From: Scolanthus callimorphus
Taxonomy: Eukaryota > Cnidaria > Anthozoa > Actiniaria > Edwardsiidae
Direction: 5' to 3'
Assembly (NCBI GenBank): GCA_033964015.1
Contig: CM066923.1
Location: 7,739,978 to 7,803,977, forward strand
DNA length: 64,000 nt
Position 1 is the first letter of the stretch; the number at the start of each line of letters is the position of its first letter. A program made the position numbers and the translations under genes. Below the pieces are notes generated by a model. It was not told the DNA's origin, searched no databases, and was given only the letters and a program-made list of their open reading frames with translations. Shown here piece after piece: positions 1-11,284 of this stretch.

Positions 1-249
1 CATTTCATTTTTGGTCATTTCCGCTCTGTCCTAGAGTAGATGAATCTATTTTAAGATTGTACATTTTGAATCCCACAATAATTAGTTGTAATGTTTATAG
101 ATTATTACTCCTATCTCAAAAGAATGATAGCTGAAATCATCGCCGTCATCAGGTGCATCCCCACTCTCAAAATGCCGATTCCCCTTTAAACTCAAAATCC
201 AATCTAAAAATCGACTCTTCTACTCCTGTGCAAATGGCTAAAACAGGAG

Positions 250-1075
250 CTAAAACAGGAGTTGATGTTGATGGCCTCATGGCTAGACCTAGTGGAGTAG
301 ATGGAGGCTCCCGTTGATGGCCTCATGGCTAGACCTAGTGGAGTAGATGGAGGCTCCAGTTGATGGGCTCCTGACTAGACCTAGTGGAGTAGATGAAGGC
401 TCCTGTTGACGGGCTCCTGACTAGACCTAGTGGAGTAGATGGAGGCTCCTGTTGATGAGCTTCTGGCTAGACCTAGTGGAGTAGACCCAGTGGAGTAGAT
501 GGAGGCTCCTGTTGATGTGCTCCTGACTAGACCTAGTGGAGTAGATGGAGGCTCCTGTTGATATGCTCCTGACTAGACCTAGTGGAGAAGATGGAGGCTC
601 CTGTTGATGGGCTCCTGGCAAGACCTAGTGGAGTAGATGGAGGCTCCTGTTGATGTGCTCCTGACTAGACCTAGTGGGGTAAATGGAGGTCCCTGTTGAT
701 GTGCTCCTAACTAGACCTTGCGGAGTAGATGGGGACTCCTGTTGATGGGCTCCTGACTAGACCTAGTGGAGTAGATGGAGGCTCCTGTTGATGTGCTCCT
801 GACTAGACCTAGTGGAGTAGATGGAGGCTCCTGTTGATGGGCTCCTGGCTAGACCTAGTGGAGTAGATGGAGGCTCCTGTTGATCGGCTCCTGGCTAGAC
901 CTAGTGGAGTAGATGGAGGCTCCTGTTGATGAGCTCCTGACTAGACCTAGTGTAGTAGATGGAAACTCCTGTTGATGGGCTCCTGGCTAGACCTAGTAGA
1001 GTAGATGGGGACTCCAGTTCATGGCCTCCTGACTAGACCTAGTGAAGTAGATGGAGGCTCCTGTTGATGGGTTCC
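250..1075. repeat. 46-bp minisatellite in COPS6 intron
   Basis: About 17-18 head-to-tail copies of a 46-bp unit, recognisable by GGCTCCTGTTGATG, then GACTAGACCTAGTGG, then AGTAGATGGA. The unit start recurs at 301, 347 and 393. One shortened insertion (an extra AGTAGACCC near 480-490) and scattered substitutions show the copies have diverged. It lies in the COPS6 intron after exon 7. Some frames read open through it, but this is a by-product of the repeat. Confidence 0.95.
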
Positions 1076-1145
1076 TGGAGGGCCTTATCATCCCAGGGCG
1101 CTTATAAGAATTTACTGTGTATTTCTACACTAAAGGGATTCTTAC

Positions 1146-4100
1146 CTGATTTGACAGCTTTGACATATTCCATGATCATCTTGACTCTGGAGTGTAGCAT
1201 TTTGATGGCATTGTACTGAGCTAAGAGATGATCTGAAACTAATATGAAAATGTCAGTCAGAAGTGCTGGTCAAAAGACTTGAATCAAAATATCCTGGGCC
1301 AAAGCCTAGATGATGTGTCAAAACTTAGACTTTCACAAAGTCCTTCATCGCCACATCGTTTTTAAAAACTCTGTCTCCTATATGATAGATAACAAAAAAA
1401 TGACAATGCTATTATGACACAGGTACTTTTAAGTATAATATATTGAGGACCCTTATGATTCTTCTAGCATATTTAAAAAGTTTAATTTTTTACCGGTTGA
1501 TTTTGCTTTACAACTAGTTGAAAATTTCGACTTAAACAGTTTTTGATTTCCAGCCCATTAACAGGGAAATTTGTGCATACCTGTAGCTCCATCTATTGTC
1601 CCTGAAGATGAAAGCCTAGCCACATGGTCCACACCTATCCTCTCAGCTTCCTCTGTTGCTAGAGTGTATGGGATCTCTACAAACAGCATGGTTGTCTAAA
1701 AAACGGAAATTTGCTGAGGAAAGCATGGGTGTCTCAAAGGGGCACTGTCATGGTCTGTCAAGAATTCGGTCGAAATTTGTGATTCTTTTAAGTAGTTTAA
1801 ATAGAGTCAAATTCGCAAGAAATCAGCAAATAATCGTCTATGTTTGTTAAAATAACCTTTCAGCTGCTAGATCAATACAAATTTGGAGTATTTTTGTGTA
1901 TTATCAAGCGGGTGGAATTGGATTGTGAATTGGCATTTTCGATTTCCAATCAGGCTGAACAACTTTCAAACATTTTGATAGCGAAAGCTATTGGGCAATT
2001 CCAGAAAATAAAGGTACCCCCCCTACGGGCGGCATTTGGAAATTCCGATGGGATGGGGGGGTTTAAGAGCTCGGAATTCTGATTGCAAGGGGGGGTGTTC
2101 GAAGCTGGATTTCTTTAACTTGCCCGGAATTCTATATGCATGGGGGGGTAAACCATTTTGGAAATTCTGGATGCATGGGGGGGTCAAAAACTAGTGCCGC
2201 CCGTGGGGAGGGTACCTTTATTTTCTGGAATTGCCCATTAAAGCTTACATAAGAAAGCCCATAAATGCAAATTTAAGTTCCTTTTTCTCTCTAAGGCTTA
2301 GTTAAGGTTACTGAGAACCTTCGCGAAAGTTCCTTTTTCTCTCTAAGGCTTAGTTAAGGTTACTGAGAACCGCACACGTTGTTTGAAAAAAAAAATCATA
2401 CACGTCCGTAGTTTAACCAAAATATGGCAACCTATATATCGTTGGAAAGCTTATAGAATTGACTAGTGGGCTATGGCAAAAAGAAATCACTTATCGATAC
2501 CTGTACATTTTTTTAAAGCATTGATTAAATGTTTTGGTGTGCTATTTTCACGAGCTAACGCTGTCGAACTGCTGGACCATGACTCCCAAGTAACATATTG
2601 TTTTAATCCTTAAAGGTGTTTCTCAAAATCCGTGTCTGCGATTTGTTAAATTTTGTTTACTTCAAAAGTTATGAATTTTTTAAATTCTTAGAGCGTGAAA
2701 ATTCTACAAAATTTGACCTTCAAATTTAAAAGTTTGATGAGTTTTGAACAAAGCAAAATTTTAAAAAACGCAGACACGGTTTTTGAGAAACACCTTTAAG
2801 GATTAAAACAATGTGTTACTTGGGAGTCGAGGTCGAGCAGTTCGACAGCGTTAGCTCTTGAAAATCTCACACCTGAATTTTTAATAAAACCTTAACAAAA
2901 TTCTAATTATGAGAAAATTATTTCTTTTCGCCATAGTTAGCTAGTCCATTCCATAAGCTTTTCAACGATATATAGGTTGATATGTTTTGGTTAAACTAAG
3001 GACGTGTATGATTTTTTTTAGAACACGTGCGCGAAGGTTCTCAGTAACCTTAAAACATAATATAGGATTCTGAGTTGTTTATGTAGAACACTGGTCATTT
3101 TACAACATTTTGTGGAAACAACCGTGACCAAGGACCCATTTCTCAAAGCACCAGTGAATTCTTAGGTCTGAAAACAAGACAAGAGTAATCTTACCATAAA
3201 CATATTAATATTACACTTGTCAATACCTATGGCCTGATGAATAGATGACAGATCACAATGTGAAACGTTTTTGATGGTAACTCATCAGGATGGAAAATAT
3301 GACATTTTGTATCCTACTCTCTAAACCAGCAGCACACACAGATATTGGATCCAATATAATGTGGGCCTAGAATGCATTTTGTACTATAACTTCTTACCTG
3401 GCCATTAATGAGATCAATTATGGACTCGTACATGTTGATTGGTAACTGGTGAAAAAAAGGATAGAAAATTCATATATTATTATAAATAGATATTGTTGTT
3501 TAATGCAGCAATATTGTTACTAACATGGATAATAACATAGGTAGGATATATGAAATAATTTAATTGCTAGGTAGTTTTACAGGTAAGTCATTCAAGGTTT
3601 TTGCACCATTTTCCAGCACAATAGACCATGGTACAAGCAGCAACTATTCCATTTTATATCCATTACCCCTATCAAAGACCCAGGAATTCTCACAGGGGTC
3701 TAGGTATTTGACCTGGAATTTCCAAAGGGGATGTTGTTTTTGACACTGGAATTTCCACAGGGCATTTCTTTGTACCCTAGAATTTCCACAGGTTATTACC
3801 GTAGTTTGCAACTTTGGAATTTCCACAAAAGAATGTTGAATCTCCAGGGGTCACTTCAACTTTCCACAGGGTTGTGCAGGAGCCTGGAATTGCCACAGCC
3901 ATAAAATAATTTTTGAAAATTTGGAGTTCCTCAATAAATGGGGTAAAAATATTTTTTTGGAACAGCCCAATATTATTGTTTGTGAAGCTGTGCTTACATC
4001 ATTGGTTCTGGCCAGAGGATTCAGCTTCAGGAATATGGGGCTTTCATTTATCTGACACATCTGCAATGGAAAAAAGACTGTTAAAAAAGACTGATGTTAT

Positions 4101-7100
4101 AAAGGACAAACAGTTCACTATGATGGGCAGCACTGCAGTCAGTTAACATGGTGAGTAATGTCTACCAGTACCTTCAGAACACATTTTACACAGTGGTGGA
4201 ACCAGAAATTTGGGAAGGGTGAGTATCAGGTGGAATTTTATTTTTCTGTGAGAAAATGAGAGAGGAAAAATAGAATTATGCCTGACACAATCACTTGTTG
4301 CGGCGCCTGCCGCCCCCTTTCAAGGCGGCTGTCAAAATCATATCAAAAATGTTGTCAGCTGTCATCGCCTATTGTCTCGCTCAAGTATGTTTCCCTGAAC
4401 CAAAACCAAAACAGTTGAGCTTGCTTGTTTCTTTCATTTGTAAAAGATCAACAGCTTATTAAATATGGCTCAAATCTGGAGCAGTACCTTTATTTTCTCC
4501 AACAAAAGTATCTGGAAAGCTTGGAGCTCGGTCGGTTATTTTGGGAAACCTGCTTGAAAGTGTGGACTGCCCAGTGGGCGAGCGCGAGCGGGTCTCGATG
4601 TGTGCAGGAATTCTCCAAGGAAATTTATAACTGCATATCACGAGCTCGATCAAAGGACCGTTTTCTCTAGCAAAAGCTGCCGAATACTGCGGGAACAATC
4701 TAGCCTGAGCTGGAAGAAAATTTTGCGTCACTGAGCAGGAATTTCAAGGCATCTTCGAGGGATGCCTTTGAAATTCCCTTCGCTTTTAGCATGACTTTCG
4801 GGCCTAGTAACGATACTCGCAAGGGTCTTCTCTCTCCATCTTTCTGAAGCCAGAAGCTAGTGCACAGCATTGGTGTTGATAAATTAGCATTGAGAAAAAA
4901 CTGTATTCCAGATTCTACATCATCTTTAAACTCTCTTTCATCCATATTCCGAATTTGAAATGACAAATTTATTAAAATAATTATTTGCGTTCGTGTTCCC
5001 GAAAGATTGCTCTCTCGCATCGCGGCTTGTACTCAAATGAGCAAATGCTTCCAGTTTCACTTCCGGTTTAACCCACATGATGCGCCCCTTTGTCTTTTGG
5101 CCAATCAGCGCAGCATTATTATCACTACGCGCGGCCAAATTGTAAACCGCCCTCTCTAAAACGCTCTATTTTTGCAGGCCAAATGGCAAACAGCGGGCCG
5201 CAAATACATTTACCGCCCTCATTCTGATTGGCCGTGGTGGCGCTCTGCTGCCACGCTAGACCAATCAGATCACGCGGATACCATTTTAGTGCGAGTTTGT
5301 GGCGGGAATTCACTCGGTGAAAATTTTTCGGCGTTTCTTTATCGCCATGGAATTGGAAGAAACTCCGTATTTCACTCTCAGTAGCCAAAACTCAGACTTG
5401 AACGTTGATCAGTTAGCTAAATGAACAAGCAAAAAAACACAAAGAAAGCGACCGAGTGGGAAATAAGGAAGTCTGAGAAATGGTGCCACAAGGCACAAGC
5501 GAAACGTTGTTGTCGATTTTACCATCGTAAAACAAGACAAGTCATAAGTGAAATTCTACGGAAATTCTACGCCGAAGTTAAAACAGAGAAAGGGAAGCCT
5601 TGACGCCGAGTACTCTGACAGGAATTAAGCAGCGATTCATCGCCAAATCACACTGGTGAGCCGAAACCTCAACAACAACAAGCTTTAAGTCTCATGTTCG
5701 AAGCGAAGGCGAACAAGTTGTTTACTAGAAAAAGAAAATAATGTGGAACCGAAACATAAACTCGCCATTCAGTCTGGGAAACAGTAGTTAATTCGACAGC
5801 CACGGACAGAACACCGACGAAAAATGGAGGGCTCCGGAGATATTGGTTGAATTTATCTGGATTTGGTGTGCTTTCGTTTCGCGAGTCGAGGACGGGAGGG
5901 ATGGCGAGAGCTGACTAGAAGTAAGCCTACAAAAAAAACAGTTAAAAAACATTTGCCATGTTTTCATTTGTATTGCCTTTTGGGATTCTTAATACCCTGC
6001 TAGCAGAGTAGATTTTTATGTGCTTTTAAAAGTTGTGATTCTTTTTGTTTCATGTATTAACCTAAGTTTGTAATCTCAACGGGCGAAATATAATTGTGAA
6101 CGATACGATTTTTGCCTTTATCTAAGCTTACAGTATTCAATTTGGTTGGACGAACACTATCATACTTGTATTATTTGGCCTTGTGTAGTGATAATAATGA
6201 TATGCGCGAGGGTGCAAATGATGCTACGAGGGACACAAATAAACTATATGCCCGACAAAAGTCATGTTATTGTCCTATTCAGATGCATTTGTGTCAGGCC
6301 CTCTCCCAGCCCTCCTTCTTTCATTTTGTTTTTGTGGAGGGGGAAGGTCCTGATACTCAGGCTAGGAAGGGAGGGGCACATGACCGAAGGAGGGGGCACC
6401 CTTATATAAAACATAATATGACAAAAGAAAAGCATTTCCTAAACATTTACTCTTGGTGGATGGGAACGGTGACCCCCTCCCCTAGATCCGCCAGTAGTTT
6501 ACATTGGTACAATGTATATTCAGACCCTATAGTCAGTCATACATATAAAATTAACAATAGAATTATAACAATACCAGTAACAGCAGCAGCAGTATAGCAG
6601 TAATAATAACATTTACTGTACAAAACATTTGACAAAGTAAAAGGAGCCTTCCTGGCTCTCCTAATGAGAAACAGAATGTCGAACAAAGTAACTAAAGGAG
6701 ACATTTCAATATAAAACTAGAAATAATCAAGGATTTGTAAAGTCTGTTCCCTGCCATTCTTGTGTGGTGTGCTGGTTTCAGCTTACACTACCAAGTCATA
6801 GGCCTTTTTTGAGATACACCAGAAGTCGCGGATCGTAATGCATTGTGGTCTAGCTTCGGTACAAACAAATCAACAAACAATGGACAGTTTTCCCAGTGGA
6901 GTTCCAAAATGAATTCCACTGGGAAAAACCGTCCATTGTTTGGTGACTTGTTTGTACCAAAGCTAGACCACAATGTATTACGATCCGCGACTTCCGGTGT
7001 ATCTCAAAAAGGTCTATGGCAAACTGGTTAGTGAAAACTGTATGCCTGCTCATCTAGCAAAGGCATGTAAATGAGTCAGAAATGCTAAATGCTACACAAT

Positions 7101-8794
7101 TAGGATACATTCCCTTCTGGAATGCAATTAATGGAAAATCCTGTACTCTCAGTATTAGTAATTGATATGATCCCAGTACATTACTTCTTTCAAACAATTC
7201 AATTCAATTTCAATTTATTTGCCATTTCTTTTTACAGGAACAATAATACATGAAACAATATTGATCAAATGCTGAATACTCCTCTGTTGTATGGAGAGTA
7301 CAATATATTGTAGGCCTGAGTTGTTGCAAAGCTCAAAAAAATTAGTATACCTGTTTGTGTATTCCAATATCATTTCCTTCAGCTGCCCCTCCAGTTGTAT
7401 ACCATCCCAGGAAATCAAGATTTTTAAAAACCTGCCGAACTGAGAAATAACACCACATAATTATTTCGAATAAGCAGGATAAAATAGCAAGGCTAATCAA
7501 GGCATGCAGTGCGTGGGCAGACTAGATTCAGTTACTTTTTAACACTAGAATATCAAAATTACTAGAATTACACAAAACATGACAACAATAAAGTAAGAAA
7601 ATATAAATCTAGCAACTGCATGCTGCCATGCGCGGAAGTTTGTTTTACATAACACCTAGTTCCATTAATTCACATATGTATACCTGACAAGCGAGGGCAT
7701 GAGGTGCCCTATTGAAACAGGCCTGTAGTAAACGTGAATATGAAACTCTGAGTTTGAGTCTTTTCTACATTACATATATTTAGCTCCCCGTGTTGAGCAT
7801 TCTCCGATGAAGGACAGCAGCCAAATATTTTCTTAGTTTATTTATTTTTTTCAGCGGTCCAGTATCCATCAAATCACGCGCTCTGATTGGATCACGAGCG
7901 GGCCGGAATCCTACGATCCGGACCCCGGGTCCGGATGAATCGCGCGCACGGTCTCGGTCAGTATTTTCAAGACCTCGGTCACAGTATTTCACGATCCGGA
8001 CCTCCCAGCCGGTAAATAACATATATATATATATATTTTAGAACTACCACAGTACTTACATTGCTCTTCTTTGATCTTATAGTATTCCATGTTTATAACT
8101 ATATGCCCATCATCAAAGGAGTCAAACTGGAGCTCAAATGAGTTGAATATTTCCATCTTGCGTCCTTCCTGAGTCCCAAGAAGTGCACCAACAACTGTAT
8201 ACAGTTAAAAACACTTTCAGATGGTGTATTTTTCTATTTTTATTTAAATTGTTAATAAATATAGTTGATGATAGCCAAATGCCATGTTAACATGTTGCAT
8301 GTATCACATTGACTAGGCTTGGCTTCCAGCCGTGTTGGGGAGAGCTTCATCAGAAATAAACCGAGCCTGCACGTTGATTGAAACGGGACCATGAAACGGA
8401 TGAAAACAAGAAAATGCTGGGTCACCCAACATCTTCTCAAGAATTATCCTTTTGCCTGTAACCCCCCTACATTACAATAATGGTCTGAATGTGAATAAGA
8501 ATAGCAACATTTAAAGCTTGTTGGGGCTCCCTAGAAATCCTCTAGAAGAAAAATCTCAATGTCTGTCAGACAAAGTGCCGGCAAAGTGCAACGCAAGTTG
8601 AACGATCTCGCCAAACCAAACTTACCTTGTGGATTTGGTTTTCCCTCTTGGGCACGAATTCTGGTGTAATGATCCGATATGTTCATAATAACAAGCGGAT
8701 GCAGAGCAACTGAAACACTGCCAGCAGCCCCAGAACTCGCTAAAACCGAGCCTTTCTCTTCTTCACTTTTACCAACCTCCATTGGAGTCGCCAT
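1146..8794 (-). CDS. COPS6: COP9 signalosome subunit 6 (CSN6), 3' end outside window
   Basis: CSN6 is the catalytically inactive MPN-domain subunit that pairs with CSN5 in the COP9 signalosome, which removes NEDD8 from cullins. Seven coding exons join in frame: 8794-8626, 8194-8060, 7439-7351, 4060-3998, 3445-3398, 1695-1581 and 1238-1146, giving 237 codons. All have GT-AG borders. The translation follows the human protein closely: [17 protein letters not shown] (start of MPN), [57 protein letters not shown], and [14 protein letters not shown] in the helical region. The JAMM zinc motif is absent, as expected for CSN6. Exon 7 could instead begin 6 bp later at 1232 (second AG); the longer form aligns better. 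About 85 C-terminal residues, compared with human CSN6, should lie left of position 1. The start codon at 8794 begins MATPMEVGK. The largest introns (2.1, 3.3 and 1.7 kb) are full of repeats. Confidence 0.94.
1993..2236. mobile_element. MITE with ATT target duplication (family 1, copy A)
   Basis: A 244-bp element with imperfect terminal inverted repeats of about 42 bp, starting GGGCAATTCCAGAAAATAAA and ending in its complement. It is flanked on both sides by ATT (1990-1992 and 2237-2239). The interior is G-rich, with repeated GGAATTC-like and GGGGGG tracts. It sits in a COPS6 intron. Related copies are at 10114 and 54695. Confidence 0.8.
2302..3053. mobile_element. Long foldback element, TTAA-ended (family 2, copy A)
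   Basis: About 750 bp forming one large imperfect palindrome centred near 2700. Both ends carry TTAAGGTTACTGAGAA or its complement. Moving inward, both arms share ATCATACACGTCC, CTATATATCGTTGGAAAGC, GACTCCCAAGTAACA and CGTGTCTGCG. There is no coding capacity. It lies in a COPS6 intron. A second copy in opposite genomic orientation is at 59301-60005. The TTAA ends suggest a piggyBac-type target, by inference only. Confidence 0.85.
3670..3900. repeat. Imperfect GGAATTTCCACAGGG repeats in COPS6 intron
   Basis: At least six irregularly spaced copies (roughly every 25-45 bp) of a GGAATTTCCACAGGG-like core, each followed by a variable spacer. It ends about 100 bp left of COPS6 exon 4. The core resembles internal motifs of the family 1 MITEs, so it may be an expanded piece of one. 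Confidence 0.55.
4300..6600. other. Intronic repeat-derived stretch without recognised gene
   Basis: This part of COPS6 intron 3 holds GC-rich patches near 4550-4600 and 5040-5320, several short open frames on both strands, and a CAG-type microsatellite tail near 6580-6597. None of the frames matches a family I know, and none has convincing splice sites on both sides. It is probably old transposon sequence. Confidence 0.4.
4700..4945 (-). CDS. Unrecognised 81-residue ORF in COPS6 intron 3
   Basis: The reading frame opens at [10 protein letters not shown] and ends in a run of serines (81 residues, or 106 if an upstream ATG at 5020 is used). Its composition looks protein-like, with mixed charged and hydrophobic residues and no low complexity until the last residues. 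I recognise no domain. It lies inside the COPS6 intron, on the same strand, in a GC-richer stretch (about 4300-5400) that could be part of a degraded transposon. No splice partners were found. It may be a chance ORF. Confidence 0.2.
   Translation of the reverse strand: MDEREFKDDVESGIQFFLNANLSTPMLCTSFWLQKDGERRPLRVSLLGPKVMLKAKGISKASLEDALKFLLSDAKFSSSSG
6789..7026. mobile_element. Palindromic MITE in COPS6 intron 3
   Basis: A near-perfect inverted repeat of about 240 bp. The left arm (GAGATACACC, GAAGTCGCGGATCGTAATG, CATTGTGGTCTAGCTTCGGT) is matched by the right arm (AGCTAGACCACAATG, TACGATCCGCGACTTC, GGTGTATCTC). The short spacer near 6900 contains CAGTGGAGTTCC and its complement. No protein is encoded. 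Confidence 0.85.
7790..8022. repeat. GC-rich repeat fragment between COPS6 exons 2 and 3
   Basis: Higher GC than its surroundings, with GATCCGGACC appearing twice (one copy extended as CCCGGGTCCGG) and a GTCTCGGTCA/CCTCGGTCAC pair. It is followed by a short TA microsatellite at 8021-8037. It looks like a fragment of an interspersed element, family unknown. Confidence 0.4.
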
Positions 8795-8860
8795 TTTGGA
8801 TTCAGGGCTAGGTAGCCTGGCCTAGAAATCGTGCGCAAAGCATCATGGTAAGGCTTGTGG
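8795..8860. promoter_or_regulatory. Probable COPS6 promoter region
   Basis: The DNA just right of the COPS6 start codon is GC-richer. A potential plus-strand ATG at 8845 reads toward a candidate donor near 9014 (AAAG then GTGAGC). A divergent transcript is possible but I recognise no product. No TATA box was seen, which is usual for a housekeeping gene. Confidence 0.3.
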
Positions 8861-9351
8861 CGGCGCGCAAATTCGGGCAAGACGTTGGTCTATTTCTTTT
8901 CCTTTTGGAAATACCCAGAAATCACAGACAACGAAAAAAAGATCAAGTGCAGAGGACAGGCTGGGGTATCTTTAGCTTCTTACACTCGCTGTGTGTTGTC
9001 TACGAGTAGAAAGGTGAGCTCCTTTATGTTGTATTTGTTGTGACAGAATGTATCGCACGTGACATTTTGTCCAAACGCCACCACGAATTTTTTCTTCAGA
9101 AAACGTATCCACAAAGCTTGTGTAATCATCTTGTTGCCCATGGGGCACTAACTATGGAGGAACACCGGAATCCAAGGAAGGGGGCCCTTTTGATATAGAA
9201 AAATCCAATCGGGACGAGGGGCAAAGATTTGAAAATCCTATTCGAGGGCTAGGGGGGTTGAAAATCCCATAGGGCAAAGTGGAGTGAGGGGGTGCGGTAA
9301 ACTATAATTCCCAAGCTTAGAATATTGCCTGAGTGGTCGTTTGTGGTGTTT

Positions 9352-10033
9352 GCATACTTGCCAACTCCCAAAAGCTCCAAATTTGGGAGAATGTGTCATT
9401 TGAAATACAATCAACAACTGTGTGAGAAAATCACAAGAAATTTACCCAGGAGAGATAACAGTATGTCAAAGAAAGGCCCTTCCGTCGGCACAGGATTCCC
9501 GTCTCTCGTCTGGCAGCACACGTCACGCAGGGGTCTGTCACGCATGGCTCTTCCAGCAGCACAGGGTTCCCGTCTCATCTTCAAGAATTCTGAAAGAAAC
9601 AAATTGAGCCTTCCAGCGTCCAAATTTTCCTTTTTCCCGCTGTCTTCTATCCTGGCGTAGTCGCCAATTGCTCTTTAGACGCGGTATATTTTACGAGGCT
9701 TTATTGAACTCTGGAGTAGACTGTCAAGAACAAGCTTTGGTCAGCTTTTATGCTGAACAAGTGTGAAAGTTTTACACCTTCAATTCAAAAGATTTCAGAA
9801 ACTAATTACGTTCTATACCATTACAGCTTAATTAAAACCAGACCTAATTACATTTGTTACAAATAGAGCTTAATTACAACCAGACTTACCTAATTACGTT
9901 CTATGCAATTGCAGCTTAATAACAACCAGACTTCTTTGTTCATTTGCTCACACAGTAAATATATAGAAAGTATCCATTTTTCTCCAGGAGACCAAGGGTA
10001 AAACTTGGAGTCTCCCTCAAATTGGCAGGTATG
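9352..10033. mobile_element. Possible inverted-repeat element
   Basis: The left end reads CATACTTGCCAACTCCC with AAGCTCCAA just inside. The right end reads TTGGAGTCTCCC then TTGGCAGGTATG, the approximate complement in matching order. The interior has no recognisable protein and includes a thrice-repeated TTAATTACAACCAGACTT-like motif around 9830-9930. Boundaries and class are uncertain. Confidence 0.4.
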
Positions 10034-10113
10034 TGTTTGAGATTTGGATGTTATTTTTGAAGGTTACTCTTAGAGATAGGGATGCCCAATTGGCATACCG
10101 TCTGAAGGCTATT

Positions 10114-10312
10114 GTGTGGTTCCAGAAAATATCCATACCCCCTCCACGGAAGGGTGTTGAAAAGTGACCCCCCCACCCCTCTGGAATTTCCAAGGAAAAA
10201 TACAGTATTTGTATGGAAATGATCAGGTAAATTGACCCCCCCTACCCCTCCGGAATTTCCATTGCCCTTCCGTAGGGGGGACGGGGGGTATGGATAATTT
10301 CTGGAACCACAC
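10114..10312. mobile_element. MITE with ATT target duplication (family 1, copy B)
   Basis: A 199-bp element with terminal inverted repeats beginning GTGTGGTTCCAGAAAATATC and ending in the near-complement. It is flanked by ATT on both sides (10111-10113 and 10313-10315). It shares the subterminal TTCCAGAAAAT and GGAATTTCC motifs and the C/G-run style of the element at 1993, so it belongs to the same group. Confidence 0.8.
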
Positions 10313-11284
10313 ATTACACCACATGGTCTTAATGGAGATGATTTCTCAAACATGCAATGTCATTGTTGCTATGCACGCTCCTTTTGTTCCTAGTTGCTAT
10401 TGTGCGTGTTTAGCATGCATGGCATCTTTAGGCATGTATATTGAACAGTTTCTGGAAACTTCATCAGTTGCCCTGATGAAGGCTTTTAAATAAGGCTGAT
10501 AATATGGCACTAAGGTTTATTGTCATTTTTCAATATTCATTGCTTATTTTAATTTGATAAGAGTACATTTTGTTGGTGTTTTCAAGGAGATATGTTAATT
10601 TCCTTTGGATTTGGAATGTACTTCAGGACGGTCTTAGGGCTTGGTTGCAATGCTGTAGGCTTACATTGAAATTTTTTTGCATGAATCAAAAGTACCCTGC
10701 CTAAAAAAAATTTTAAGTTGGCAGGTCTACTACAGAAGGGGAGTAGGGCAAGTACTTAATCTATATTTTTGCCCAGTCCTCCTGTGGTTTTAGCAGGCAT
10801 CTCTTTTGTCCCTCCTCCTAACCCCTACTCTTGCCCCCAGGCCTCAATTATTTCATACCTGTGCCACACAGGAAACCCAACCCATACAAGAAAGAGTAAA
10901 TGGAGGAGGCTAGCAAGGGTGGATGTAAAAAGTATTTATTTACTGGAGTAGTCCTTGTGTTTTCCAGAATATGGCAATCCATGAATTTCATTCATAAAAA
11001 CCCTGTGATAGAGTGGGGTTGCTGAAGACAAGGGTTGGTAGAACTAATAGCCAACCCTACGGTATTTTACAGGCATGTTCTGTGGATCTCACCAGATGAA
11101 CACAAACAAACAAATGTATTTATAAAATAATTTGATTTTTATATACCCTTTTTGTACCTTACTGTATATGTAAAATAAGTAATAATAATAATAATCGTTT
11201 ATTATTCCTCTTGCAGTTAGGACTGAATTACAGGAATAGGTCATACATTAATACTAACAGTATACTAAGTAAGGGAATCCAAGA

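Noticed and set aside
427..621. Open frame through the 46-bp array
   Set aside because: A repeating peptide generated by the minisatellite, with no start context or homology.
250..1075. CRISPR-like array of regular repeats
   Set aside because: Units are contiguous with no unique spacers, and the context is an animal intron; it is a minisatellite.
3160..3260. A further COPS6 exon suggested by AIGID next to a GTAAGATT donor
   Set aside because: The real [18 protein letters not shown] exon is at 1581-1695 and joins in frame with its neighbours; this match is only five residues.
6112..6597. A 161-codon plus-strand open frame in a COPS6 intron
   Set aside because: Low-quality composition, antisense to COPS6, ends in a microsatellite, and no domain is visible.
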